This document shows, in pieces, positions 1-8,497 of a stretch of DNA of 15,521 nucleotides. The notes under the pieces were generated by a model that was not told where the DNA came from, made no database searches, and was given only the letters and a program-made list of their open reading frames with translations. Position numbers and translations under genes: made by a program. Source of the stretch: Phoronis ovalis (lineage: Eukaryota > Phoronida > Phoronidae); assembly GCA_028565635.1 (NCBI GenBank), contig JAOXYB010027402.1, forward strand, positions 1 through 15,521, given 5' to 3'. The first letter of the stretch is position 1. Every line of letters starts with the position of its first letter.

Positions 1-10
1 GGCTAACGAA

Positions 11-47
11 TTGAACTCGTTAAATAACGAAGATCTAACGAGTTCAA
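11..47. repeat. 12-bp inverted repeat at the edge of a tandem array
   Basis: Bases 11-22 (TTGAACTCGTTA) are the exact reverse complement of 36-47 (TAACGAGTTCAA), with a 13-base loop. The right arm is also the start of the 44-bp tandem unit, so the array core changes orientation here. The repeat probably continues beyond the left edge. Confidence 0.7.
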
Positions 48-119
48 GTTTCCTAACGAGTTCTAACGAATTCAAGATCTAACGAGTTCAAGTTTCCTAA
101 CGAGTTCTAACGAATTCAA
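32..119. repeat. 44-bp tandem repeat, two perfect copies
   Basis: Copies at 32-75 and 76-119 are identical. Each is built from shorter sub-repeats of the type CTAACGAGTTC / CTAACGAATTC. The block lies about 20 nt inside the intron that follows the 2A-like exon on the minus strand. Two identical copies imply recent duplication or homogenisation. This may be the end of a longer minisatellite outside the window. Confidence 0.85.
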
Positions 120-140
120 GAAGGGTGACTCTGTACATAC

Positions 141-271
141 CATAACATTTAGGGGCATTAACGTATGAATATACAGGATAGTCAGGTCCAGGGTTAACCT
201 CCACATCACCAGCTAACAACAGTAACAGCATTGTTACAAGACCATTACATCCATCACCATACAGCAGAAAA
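141..271 (-). CDS. Internal exon with a 2A-like ribosome-skipping peptide, unrecognised gene
   Basis: A 131-nt internal exon. On the minus strand it follows a pyrimidine-rich acceptor (CCTTTTTTAG, AG at 273-272) and ends at a good donor (ATG|GTATGT, GT at 140-139). It enters with one base of a split codon and leaves with one base (phase 2 in, phase 1 out). The 43 full codons begin FLLYGDGCNG, run into a leucine stretch and then LLLLLAGDVEVNPGP, and finish DYPVYSYVNAPKCY. GDVEVNPGP matches the complete 2A consensus DxExNPG|P. In known 2A peptides the ribosome skips the final Gly-Pro bond and releases two polypeptides. If active here, the upstream product would end in NPG and the downstream one would start PDYPVY. 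Invertebrate 2As are known from non-LTR retrotransposon ORFs and from sea urchin NLR-type genes. No reverse transcriptase or endonuclease sequence is seen here. The downstream exons lie beyond the left edge. An internal ATG just before the leucine run could allow a shorter N-terminal signal-like form. Confidence 0.7.
184..210 (-). other. 2A-like motif GDVEVNPGP
   Basis: The nine codons lie in the open frame of the 141-271 exon. All conserved 2A positions (D, E, N, P, G, P) are present, and the preceding hydrophobic run and Gly fit the upstream half of known 2A peptides. The predicted skip point is between Gly (187-189) and Pro (184-186). Confidence 0.8.
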
Positions 272-664
272 CTAAAAAAAGGAATTATGTGCAAGCTACC
301 CAGTTAAACTAATATATAATAATAAAGTAAATTATAAATAAAATTCATTTGATTCTCTAAAAAAAATCAGCTAAGTGAAGTGTTAGAATTTATAGCACTT
401 GTTAAAATATTAAAAAATTCAGAACTAATTATTACATGGGTTTTAATCCATTTCAAAGTTACACATTTAAAACTACAGTTGCTGTAAATCAAACACCTGA
501 TCCAAGTGGATTTTTTAAAACATTTGTCTTAGTAAATTGGCTTTGAATGACAGATACTCTGTATGTGGGGTGCAGTATTGAGGTAATTTATATTTGTCCA
601 GTTCGTTTTAAACACTTAAACCAAAACAATATATTTCAAATGGGAGGTATTTCCCTTCACTCAC
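272..664. other. AT-rich intron between two minus-strand exons
   Basis: This stretch starts at a GTGAGT donor (minus strand, GT at 664-663) and ends at the CCTTTTTTAG acceptor before the 2A exon. I see no open frame with splice sites and no repeat inside it. Confidence 0.6.
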
Positions 665-758
665 CTGTTTACTTCAGGTATTACACATTTGAAATCTAGT
701 ACATTAACAACAGTTGCCTGTCCTAGCTGAATGATTGCTTCAGGTATTTCACTGTGAA
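665..758 (-). CDS. Internal exon, unrecognised gene
   Basis: A 94-nt exon on the minus strand between an acceptor with a good pyrimidine tract (AACTTTTCCAG, AG at 760-759) and a consensus donor (AACAG|GTGAGT). It enters needing two bases and ends with AG of a split codon (phase 1 in, phase 2 out). It fits both the exon before (981-1084) and the one after (141-271). The 30 full codons start HSEIPEAIIQLGQATVV and end VLDFKCVIPEVN. This is the only frame open through the whole exon. A second AG seven bases downstream (753-752) would give an 87-nt version, but that breaks the frame with the 981-1084 exon. I do not recognise the family. Confidence 0.6.
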
Positions 759-830
759 CTGGAAAAGTTTAAAACCTGATAAAACTAACAAGCATCTGTG
801 CAGGACATTTATGATTCCAGGAACTGCAAT

Positions 831-860
831 TGTACTTATTGACCTTGTACTTATTGACCT
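831..860. repeat. 15-bp tandem duplication
   Basis: TGTACTTATTGACCT occurs twice head to tail, perfectly, inside the intron between the 981-1084 and 665-758 exons. Confidence 0.85.
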
Positions 861-980
861 TGATAATTACATGCCTAATAATACAGTAAAACATATACAG
901 GCATGTAAACAATAAAACTGTAAAAAGAAGCTAAAATTAAATATCAGAATATACAGTCAAGTTCATAATTATTTACATAC

Positions 981-1084
981 CATTCATCAGAGGCAAATAT
1001 ATATAGGTAACTATGTCAGCAAATGTCACTACTAGCAGGAGTGATATGAGTTGAACACACAGCAAAGTTGTGTAATGAAGAAAT
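981..1084 (-). CDS. Internal exon encoding a hydrophobic, probably transmembrane segment
   Basis: A 104-nt exon on the minus strand. The acceptor is TTGTATTTTCAG (AG at 1086-1085) and the donor is AATG|GTATGT (GT at 980-979). It is phase 2 in and phase 1 out. Only one frame is open: 34 full codons beginning FLHYTTLLCVQLISLLLVV and ending TFADIVTYIYLPLMN. The middle is about 22 uncharged, Leu/Val-rich residues before the Asp of FAD, typical of a membrane-spanning helix. The exon joins in frame to 2318-2531 (forming an Arg codon) and to 665-758 (forming a Val codon). Phase class, opening FLxY and donor sequence match those of the 141-271 exon, so the two could be related or alternative exons, but the protein similarity is slight. 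Confidence 0.6.
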
Positions 1085-1247
1085 CTGAAAATACAATATG
1101 TCCATTAAGACTATTTGTTTAACTGTTATTTATACTTCAATTTTCATCAATTTTTAGCAAAATCTTCATATTTATCTAGTAAATTTCAAACAGTGACACT
1201 AGAGGGTGCTACAGTAACCAGTACCAAGGTGGGGAGGAACAACTTAA

Positions 1248-1923
1248 GGCTAAGTCGGACCTCGTCACTGTTTATATGAAAATTTGTGAAAAATCAGCAT
1301 TACACTTTTTTCACTCAAAAGAGATGTTTTCTAAAACTTACATTCAAGCTATGTCATAATGGCATTTTCAAACTATTGTGTAAAATGCATGAAATCTAAT
1401 TAGCGTTTAATTACACCCTATGAAAATCGTTAGCTACATCCTACAGGAAAACTCAGTAGAAAAAAATTTGGCCAAACTATAATTTTAACAATTAATCAAC
1501 ACTCCAATAATTTGTTTTTGACCATTTTTAAATTGCACCAGGGATTTTGATTAAGTAATCGATTTAGTTTTTTAGCAAATAAACAAATTACCTTTTTTTA
1601 AACATTAATTAATAATTCAAAGATTATTCACAGTATTTACAATTCGGTCAAAGCAAATGATGGAAGTATCATTTACTTCTTAAAAACGTAGTTAGCTCCA
1701 ATTTAGATCTGCAGGATTTTGCTGTAGGATGTACCTTATGATTTTTATGAGATGTCATAAAACATTAATTAAATTGTGTGCGTTGCATACACAAGTCTAA
1801 AAATACCACCATAACATAGCATGAATGTTAAAGTTTCAGAAAACATTTCTTTTATATGAAAAAAATGTAATGTGGATTTTTCATGCATGTTTATTTAAAC
1901 GGTGACGAGGGTCCAACTTAGCC
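1248..1923. mobile_element. 676-bp MITE-like element with long terminal inverted repeats and TTAA flanks
   Basis: The ends are inverted copies beginning GGCTAAGTYGGACC. TTAA lies directly outside on both sides (1244-1247 and 1924-1927). Similarity between the arms continues with small gaps for about 200 bp: both contain (C)TCGTCACYG, GAAAAATC.. CATTACA, ATGTTTTCT and TACATCCTACAG. The centre (about 1456-1708) is AT-rich and has no ORF, so this is a non-autonomous element. A TTAA target duplication is the hallmark of piggyBac-type insertion, though other families also use it. The element sits inside the intron between the 2318-2531 and 981-1084 exons. Confidence 0.75.
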
Positions 1924-2317
1924 TTAATAGTAGTCACATCAGTGCCCTGTTATAACTAAAGAAAGTTTGAAAGTTTTATGTACCATAATGATGCATTAGA
2001 CAAGTTTGTTCTTCTCTCTTAATTTAATAACTAAAAATTTTCGGTTATGACAAAAACACAGATTCTAATTTGCAAAATTTTATGGAAAAAAAACAGAATT
2101 TTCCAATCATCAAAACTAATGACAAATAAAAATGAAACATAAACATTTAAACCAGATATGATACTGTTTCAAAATATGAAAAATAAAAATATAACGAAAT
2201 GTTTGCAACTAGAATTTTAATCTTTGAAAACTGACATCTTTTTGTTGATGTACAAGTAGCTAATTTTCTTCATCTGGTAATAACATTCACAGTATACAGC
2301 ACCTATGAAGCATGCAC

Positions 2318-2531
2318 CTGTTCAAACAAGCGGATGCAATCGCCAGTGTTCCATCTTCCTCAAGTGGTTTGATTAAGTCATCACCACCAGTAAGAATCCT
2401 AGCTGAGGGCTTGGCAGAGACATCACTTGACAGCTTACGATGAACTGGACAATGATGTACAACATGACGAACGTTAAAGGCTCCAATCACCTGCCTGTGC
2501 TGGATGTAGGAGACTGGCATATTGATATAAT
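2318..2531 (-). CDS. Internal exon, unrecognised gene (first clear exon of the left-end gene)
   Basis: A 214-nt exon on the minus strand. The acceptor has a long pyrimidine tract (CTTCTCACCTTTCTAG, AG at 2533-2532) and the donor is AACAG|GTGCAT. It is phase 1 in, phase 2 out. The 70 full codons run from YINMPVSYIQHRQVIGAFNV through HRKLSSDVSAKPSARILTGG to EEDGTLAIASACLN. GC and codon choice are clearly higher than in the flanking DNA. A downstream alternative donor (CATAG|GTGCTG) keeps the same frame and would add five residues. The segment has several His and basic residues before the Gly-Gly-Asp-Asp stretch and looks soluble. I recognise no domain. Upstream exons must exist. A 43-nt candidate at 3510-3552 would fit in phase but is weak. 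Confidence 0.6.
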
Positions 2532-2533
2532 CT

Positions 2534-4504
2534 AGAAAGGTGAGAAGATACAAAATGTTTATCAGCTAACATTTATCTATTTGATAACCCATACTAAAAG
2601 CAAATAAAAACCACGCTCCAACTTAGGATATCTCAGTCTATATTATTGGCAACTAGAATGGAAGTAAAAACAAAATTGGCACAAGTGTAACAATTACTTT
2701 CACCCGGTTTCTAACAAATGATTCCATGTTATATTTTAACTTTTGCTTTGTTATGGGATATCTAAAAACTTTATTCAGGAAACGTGCATGTATGCTGTTA
2801 CACCATTATGTGATAACCTGGGTAATCTTCATGGGGTCATAGACGATGCCTCACTAAATTATCCAATAATATTTAACATCTAAAATTTATAATCATGGGA
2901 ATCAGCCTCAAACTGGAGTGGATGCTATATTCAACTGCATATTATCCAATATTTAATAAATATTTAAAAAGTATGACTAAGGAAGACAATCCCAACATCC
3001 CGGTGGCATCCCTGAACAATGAAATAGGATCACACGATTGTTAATCATGAACAGTTGGTATGATATAATGTAATATTATGCATCTGGCCAAAATTAAAAT
3101 TATAAGCTTTACATAATTTTTATATAATTTATAGTTATACAGTTAGCATGGCATTATATAATATACTTATAACAAACAAAGTCACCATCCTCGAAACTAA
3201 AAAGGATTGTTTGATATAAGTGTATCTTTGAAAGCAAAAAAAAGGTATAACTTCGAGGAAAGACAGTCAAAATTAATATTAATTAAAATATGTTAAAGAT
3301 GTTCACAAATATGTCACTCAACAAGAATTTCATCCTCACATGATTGTAGTGTTCTGTTTTCCTGACAGCTGCTAGTGTGGTTTTATGTGCTTTTAAAATT
3401 CAGCAAGCGATATTTACTTAACTATTTTATGAAAACATATCACATATGTTTTTATTTTATAATGATGACTAATTACTAGTTGTTTACTTCCCCGGTCATC
3501 TTTTTTTACCTAGGAATATCCTTGTTTTCTTGTAAATTAGGGTACTAAAATTCTGGAAATATCCTTGTTTAGGATTAATATGGAATTGCCATGTGCCAGA
3601 TGCCTTTTTCTTAGAGTTTTATATATCCTAGGTTAACAGTACTCTAACTCGAGTTAACACTAGGTACTCCCAAAACTACTTAAAGTGACAATTTTTAATA
3701 AGTACTGAATACTACTTAAGACTACTTGAAGACAACTGAAAAAGTACTGAATTTATACTTAAAAGTTATAATCCTCTTTCTACTGCAGTCAACCAAGTTG
3801 ATTTGTATTCATGCCTAATTTACTAGTTGTGGAAGCTTAATGCTGACTTAATTGTTTACATTTCTATTAACTTAATGCATTTCTATTAACAGTAGTAGTG
3901 ACTGTTTTTTCGCAAAATCAAAACCTACTTATTTTTACTATTTCTTATTGCAGAACATGTAGTTGTGTTAAAAACTGAGCACAACAAACTTTGAATGATG
4001 ATTATCAGCCAAGAAATAGTAATTTTAGATTCTGGAGCAAAAAGATATACCTGAATTACACAATTTTTATGCCTAACTGATAATTGTTTATTTGCAACAA
4101 TAGAAATATCCTACTGAGAGATCTACTTATGTTTTGAATAGGCTTACTGTATAGGTTCTGATTAATAATATTTTATAAAATCTTTTTTATTTTCACATTT
4201 TAATGCAAAAATATTTTTGAGGATTATTAAAATGCTATCAATAAACATTGAACCCGAAAGATTGAGCGAGAAATGGCCGAGTTAGGTAAGTCGGTTCAAT
4301 TTATACTCAAATCATGTACACAGTAAGCCAAGACAATTAATATTTTTAGATAAAATGACTTCAATAATATGGCGCTAAAGATAGTTGTCGCCAGGTGTCA
4401 AAACTTTCAGACATGAAATTTTATTGCATATTTATCTCAAACAAAAAGATAAATATCTGGTTTTGTAAATAACAAAACACAACAAATTTGAATGATTTAT
4501 TTCT
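2534..4504. other. AT-rich non-coding stretch
   Basis: No gene can be supported here. Contents seen: a 16-17-bp direct repeat GGA(A)ATATCCTTGTTTT near 3513 and 3555; a duplicated CATTTCTATTAAC near 3858-3892; and a possible 43-nt minus-strand mini-exon at 3510-3552 (14 open codons, CCTAG|GTAAAA donor, phase 1 out) that could precede the 2318-2531 exon. The last is little better than chance. The stretch is probably intron of the left-end gene, or intergenic. Confidence 0.4.
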
Positions 4505-4544
4505 GTAGTATTTAGGTAGTATTTAGGTAGTATTTTGGTAGTAG
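4505..4544. repeat. 11-bp minisatellite
   Basis: GTAGTATTTAG is repeated at 4505-4515 and 4516-4526, with a one-base variant at 4527-4537 and a partial fourth copy ending at 4544. Confidence 0.85.
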
Positions 4545-4574
4545 GGTCAGATTTCTTTATCTTTTGTCACCTTT

Positions 4575-4743
4575 AATTAATTTATTGATCTTCCAATGTT
4601 CGCTAAGTTATATCTCGAAGACGATTATAGTTATGAAAATGGCTCTTGACAAAGTAATTTTGTTGACCTTACAGGATATTCGGTACTAGAAGGAGATTGT
4701 TATATTTGTTGGCACTTTTTAAATTAATTTATTGATCTTCCAA
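4575..4743. repeat. Pair of 22-bp direct repeats 147 bp apart
   Basis: The 22 bases at 4575-4596 recur exactly at 4722-4743 (core TTTATTGATCTTCCAA). Weaker similarity (G.CACNTTT) extends upstream of both. The second copy ends 13 bp before the 487-bp inverted-repeat element. The pair may mark an older insertion boundary. Confidence 0.7.
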
Positions 4744-4756
4744 ATTTCCACTTTTG

Positions 4757-5243
4757 CAGTGCGAATAAATCCATCCGTTGGTGTTCCGTACCTTCTGAAC
4801 TAACGTCTGGGCTTAACCATAGTCAGTTTTTGTTATATTCCTTCAATTTAACAAGAGTGAAATAATTACTTCATTAATCTATTGCCAACCGAGATAAGCC
4901 TTTCTCTCTGCGTGATCCATCGTCGCCTACCACGTCAACTCTATCATTATGACTCATTCTGAATAGGTATCGTCTAAAGCTTGCTTTTTGCTTAGCGGAT
5001 TATAGATAAAATTTGGCAGCACCGCATTTGTGTGATCGACTCCCTACCCCTTTTATCCACTGTTATACTTATTATTGTAAGCTGCAATTTGATTGGTGTC
5101 AAGACTTTCGTGACACTTTACATAGAAATAAAGGGATTATTGTTCTTCTGCTTTCCTAGACAACAAACAAAAATTGACTATGGTTAAGCCCAGACGTTAG
5201 TTGAGAGAATACGGAACACTAACGGATGGCTTTATCCAGACTG
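4757..5243. mobile_element. 487-bp non-autonomous DNA-transposon-like element with 78-bp terminal inverted repeats
   Basis: Bases 4757-4834 and the reverse complement of 5166-5243 align without gaps over 78 positions with about 10 mismatches. The best block is 25 bp identical around ACGTCTGGGCTTAACCATAG. Both tips begin CAGT, like the CAGTG termini of hAT elements. I could not find a convincing 8-bp target duplication. A shared CCACT lies near both ends but at different offsets, so the exact ends are uncertain. The 331-bp interior has no ORF. It is less AT-rich than its surroundings, which also suggests an inserted sequence. Confidence 0.75.
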
Positions 5244-5658
5244 GCCACTACTGTGCTTTCAATGATATGTAAACCCTTATATCCGTATTATTGTACACAA
5301 TTCATATTCTATTTTGTAAAAATAAAAATATGAAATGACTGTTGTAAAAATGATTGGTTTTATATGTTTCCTAAATGCAGTAGAGTTGTAAAATGGCTAT
5401 TTATTTATTTTATTAACCAAATTGAACCTGTGAACATTTTCCAAAGTCGTTTTGAGGCACGCGAAAAAAACTTGTAAATAACGTTGGACAAGCATACATG
5501 TTTAAAAAGATATTTTTGATGTTATTGTAGATGTCATGCTGTAATGATAGTTTAAATACTGATTGAACTATGTATCATTACTAAAAATGTTGCATTTCAT
5601 ATTTTATTTAACTGTTTATTTTAAACATAATAACATAAGAGCGGGAATTTATAAATAA

Positions 5659-5778
5659 TATAATATTAGTATACACATATACATATACACGCCGTATATG
5701 TATATGTATATGTATATGTGTATACTAATATTATAAATAGTATAATATTAGTAATTACACATATACATATACACGCCG
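5659..5778. repeat. 30-bp perfect hairpin plus a third, direct copy
   Basis: Bases 5659-5688 are the exact reverse complement of 5706-5735, with a 17-base loop. A further direct copy of the left arm and its ACGCCG end lies at about 5741-5778, with a 2-bp insertion. The arms are rich in ATATAC steps. This may be a fold-back element or an expanded microsatellite. It could extrude as a cruciform. Confidence 0.8.
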
Positions 5779-6726
5779 AAAACATACTTTATTCTTTAAA
5801 CTAATGACATTTTATTATACTTGAACTTAGCTAGGCTGTCTTTGTAAAGTCTAACTTTCTAAGATCGATACTGTATAAACAAATATATTTCAGTCCTCAA
5901 ACACCGATAGGGCCTGGCTTTAATATTAAATAAAGCAATTTCTCAGTATTGCGTAGTCATTCCTACATGTGTTTAATTTTTGTTAACATAAGCTTTACCG
6001 TTGTGATCATATTAAGAATAAATATCAACATTATTTAATTAATTTTGCTGAGAGTTTCAGATACATTAAGCAAAAAAAAAACACCAAAGTTGTACTAATA
6101 CTAGTACAGAACGGTGGTATGACTAATAATTTGACGGAATAGTACCATGATATGTATGCAATCTTGTAGCTGCTAAAGGTGTACATGCATTTAGCTGTAC
6201 CGCATTCGAAACTGAAGCTGCTGCTGATGCCGATGGTACTCCGAAAGTTAAAATAATAGATGCTAGATGAGAATGCTAAAAACTTACAAATTCTGCTGCT
6301 CTCTTTACGTAGCAAATCAGTTAACTACTTGTGCCATACAACACCTCTGCTCAAAATACTAGTACGTAATCTAGAAGTAGGTAGTTGCCTGTGCACAATT
6401 TTAAGACATAAAAGATCATAGTCGGGTTTCATAGCTTATGTTTTGCGTAATCATCGCTACAAACCCTGAATGATCAGAGTTATATTTTGAGTGGTAAGAT
6501 ATTACTGAGTGTAAAAATGTTATGGTCAAATCTATTTCAAAAATGTCGAAATACGGACAGCTTGTAATAACAAAGATTAATGTTCATAATATTGTTGGGT
6601 TTTTTTGCGCCATTTTCTGTGTCCATGGATGGCTATTTCCGCTTTCTCCTTGAAGAAAGCCAGAGATGCGCAAGGTCACAACACTCATCCACCTTATATT
6701 ATGAAGGGTATTGAGAACCCGGCATT
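5779..6726. other. Non-coding stretch with chance open frames
   Basis: No gene can be supported. On the minus strand, about 6130-6270 carries an Ala/Ser-rich open stretch (GVPSASAAASVSNAVQ) behind an acceptor-like TCTCATCTAG, but no partner exon is evident. The 6590-6720 part is GC-richer, contains an ATGGCGC motif, and is open in one minus-strand frame (ending MAQKNPTIL). It could be transcribed leader or exon of whatever starts near 6912. Confidence 0.35.
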
Positions 6727-6912
6727 TTAAAATATTGAAACAAACAACAACACACTATTAATATGCACTTGGTGACGCCACCGATCATTAATCCAATAAT
6801 CTCTGCTATTCTCCATTTCCTGAACAAATCGGGCGAACGAGCTGCTTGATTGTTCACTCACAAAACGCAGAATTCTAGGATAATTTGGTTTTGTTACCAA
6901 AACCAATCGCAT
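6727..6912 (-). CDS. Possible first coding exon or short ORF, 61 codons
   Basis: The ORF starts with a true ATG at 6912 and runs 61 codons to TAA. It reads MRLVLVTKPNYPRILRFV, then a Ser-rich patch, then RFVQEMENSRDYWINDRWRH. GC is higher than in the flanks, and a TATA box lies 33 nt upstream of the ATG. The second half is charged and looks coding. The last residues (VLLFVSIF) may be intron, because GT sites occur at RF|GTGAGT and HQ|GTGCAT. It could be the start of the minus-strand gene whose exons appear at 2.5-0.1 kb, but no unbroken chain links them. I recognise no family. A chance ORF cannot be excluded. Confidence 0.3.
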   Translation of the reverse strand: MRLVLVTKPNYPRILRFVSEQSSSSFARFVQEMENSRDYWINDRWRHQVHINSVLLFVSIF

Positions 6913-6944
6913 GGGAACAGCACAGGCATCCCAAAAATATAATC

Positions 6945-6952
6945 TTTTTATA
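6945..6952 (-). promoter_or_regulatory. TATA box candidate
   Basis: TATAAAAA on the minus strand, 33 nt before the ATG at 6912. This spacing would put transcription start close to the ATG and leave a very short leader. In DNA this AT-rich the motif is only suggestive. Confidence 0.3.
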
Positions 6953-8277
6953 GTTAGTTTTTATATTTACCTTGTCTACTGCTAATAAATCACAACGATA
7001 TTAAAACACGCATTATTTATGGCGCGAAATTAACGGCATAAAGCTGCTGGTGCAACATTAGTGTCATAACGGTGCGAAATTAACATGTTGCATCTGACTA
7101 TATGCGTATGCTGTTATCTATATATATCTATATTCATGCAGGTTTGGAAGTCTAATTATATTGAGCATTGTTTACGGCTTTTCAGTAATTATATAATTAC
7201 ACCCTTGCATTGTATAATATCCGAATATTTTGAATGTTTGTAGTAGAACTTTGCGTTTGCTTTACTTGCTGCACGTCCAATAGACAGCAAGCCTTTGTAC
7301 GCGATTTATTTGAATTTATGAGTATATGCATGGCTAATAGACTGAGAGTACCCCCGGAGATTACCTATTTGCATAGATGCATGTGCTGTATATTGAATTA
7401 GTTTAAATAGTGTACTTTATAGTCAATAGTTTAAATTAGTTAAAACTAGTTTCCAATCGCTTACATGTATGTTTAGTTTTATTTACAGTTTCTATTTATA
7501 CAATATAATTCTTATGGATGTTTATATAGAACGTTATAGGTTATGTACAACCTGTTTACTATTACATAATTATGTTTGAAGTGAGAAAGGATCGTGGTAT
7601 TTTCGTGGCTGTTGAAGTTATTATGTAATTTTATTTTATTTGAGTCCTTTCACATTTCTCGCCTCAATATCCCGTCATAACAGATATTTTTACGTATATA
7701 CAGCAGAGCAAATCTGATCTCGTAAACTGTAATGCGATGACAAGGTTTTCTTGAAAGGTAAAAACAGTCCTGTTAAAACAACTTTCTATACAATTTTTCT
7801 TTTTAATTCACTCGTTTTGAATAAAAAATACAATACCAGAGACAAACTATTTACAAAGACAGGTAAAAAAGCCATACAATGTCCAACAATTTCATGACAA
7901 TAAAAATTAAACATCTATCTTAAAAAATCTGATGCAGATTAAAACTGATTAACATAAAAAAAAAACCTCAGTGAAGTAGGAAAAATAACTACTTCGGTCC
8001 ATAATTGGTTATGTAATTACATAATAAGCATATAATATGTATAAAAGAAATAGAGCCTGTTAAAATGATATATTTAAAACTTGTAGTAAAATAATCAACT
8101 ATATTATATATTGTTTACATAAATTCAAATAAACAGTTATTAAATCGTACATGCCTGCATAATGCTGAAACATTTAGTTAATCACCAATAAACACCAATA
8201 ACATTTTACAATAAATTGCCATGATTAATTGCAATTAAGATTTCCAAATAACTACTAATTGTTTCGTTACCTGCTAC
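6953..8277. other. AT-rich non-coding stretch with two 16-bp perfect palindromes
   Basis: No ORF or splice-supported exon was found. GTAATTATATAATTAC (7185-7200) and TTATGTAATTACATAA (8009-8024) are perfect palindromes. GCGAAATTAAC occurs twice near 7024 and 7074. The palindromes contain TAATTA/TTACATAA cores but may be base-composition effects. Confidence 0.5.
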
Positions 8278-8497
8278 GTCCCTAGCAACCGTTAATAGAC
8301 ACAAATGTGTTTCTCACTGACATATTTCGTGAAGTGAACGTGCACCACCTGATCGACTAGGGGTACAATTTGCCACTAGCTCTCCCCGAGTTCCGTTAGC
8401 GCAGACATATTCATAAATTCTGAGGCGCGTGTTAACGAAATTCGGGCAAGTTGTAGGTTTAGTGGTAAATAATGCACTATTAATGGTTGTTAGGGAC
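8278..8497. mobile_element. 220-bp fold-back, MITE-like element
   Basis: The ends are 21-bp inverted copies (8278-8298 and 8477-8497, 19 of 21 matching) beginning GTCCCTARCAACC. Imperfect pairing continues inward: CCCGAGTTCCGTTAGC (about 8385-8400) pairs with GTTAACGAAATTCGGG (8431-8446), and CCACTAG-type blocks also match. The whole unit can fold into one interrupted hairpin. There is no ORF and no clear target duplication. It is GC-richer than its flanks. Confidence 0.6.

Noticed and set aside
141-271. 2A exon as the start of a non-LTR retrotransposon ORF
   Set aside because: Splice sites flank it on both sides, it is in phase with upstream exons, and no endonuclease or reverse transcriptase follows before the left edge. 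A retrotransposon origin of the exon itself remains possible.
6031-6315. 94-codon minus-strand open frame
   Set aside because: It begins at TTG, not ATG, is Phe/Ser/Tyr-rich as expected of AT-rich noise, and has no recognisable domain.
8270-8300. RFX X-box-like CCCTAGCAAC
   Set aside because: It is the terminal repeat of the 220-bp fold-back element, and only one half-site fits.
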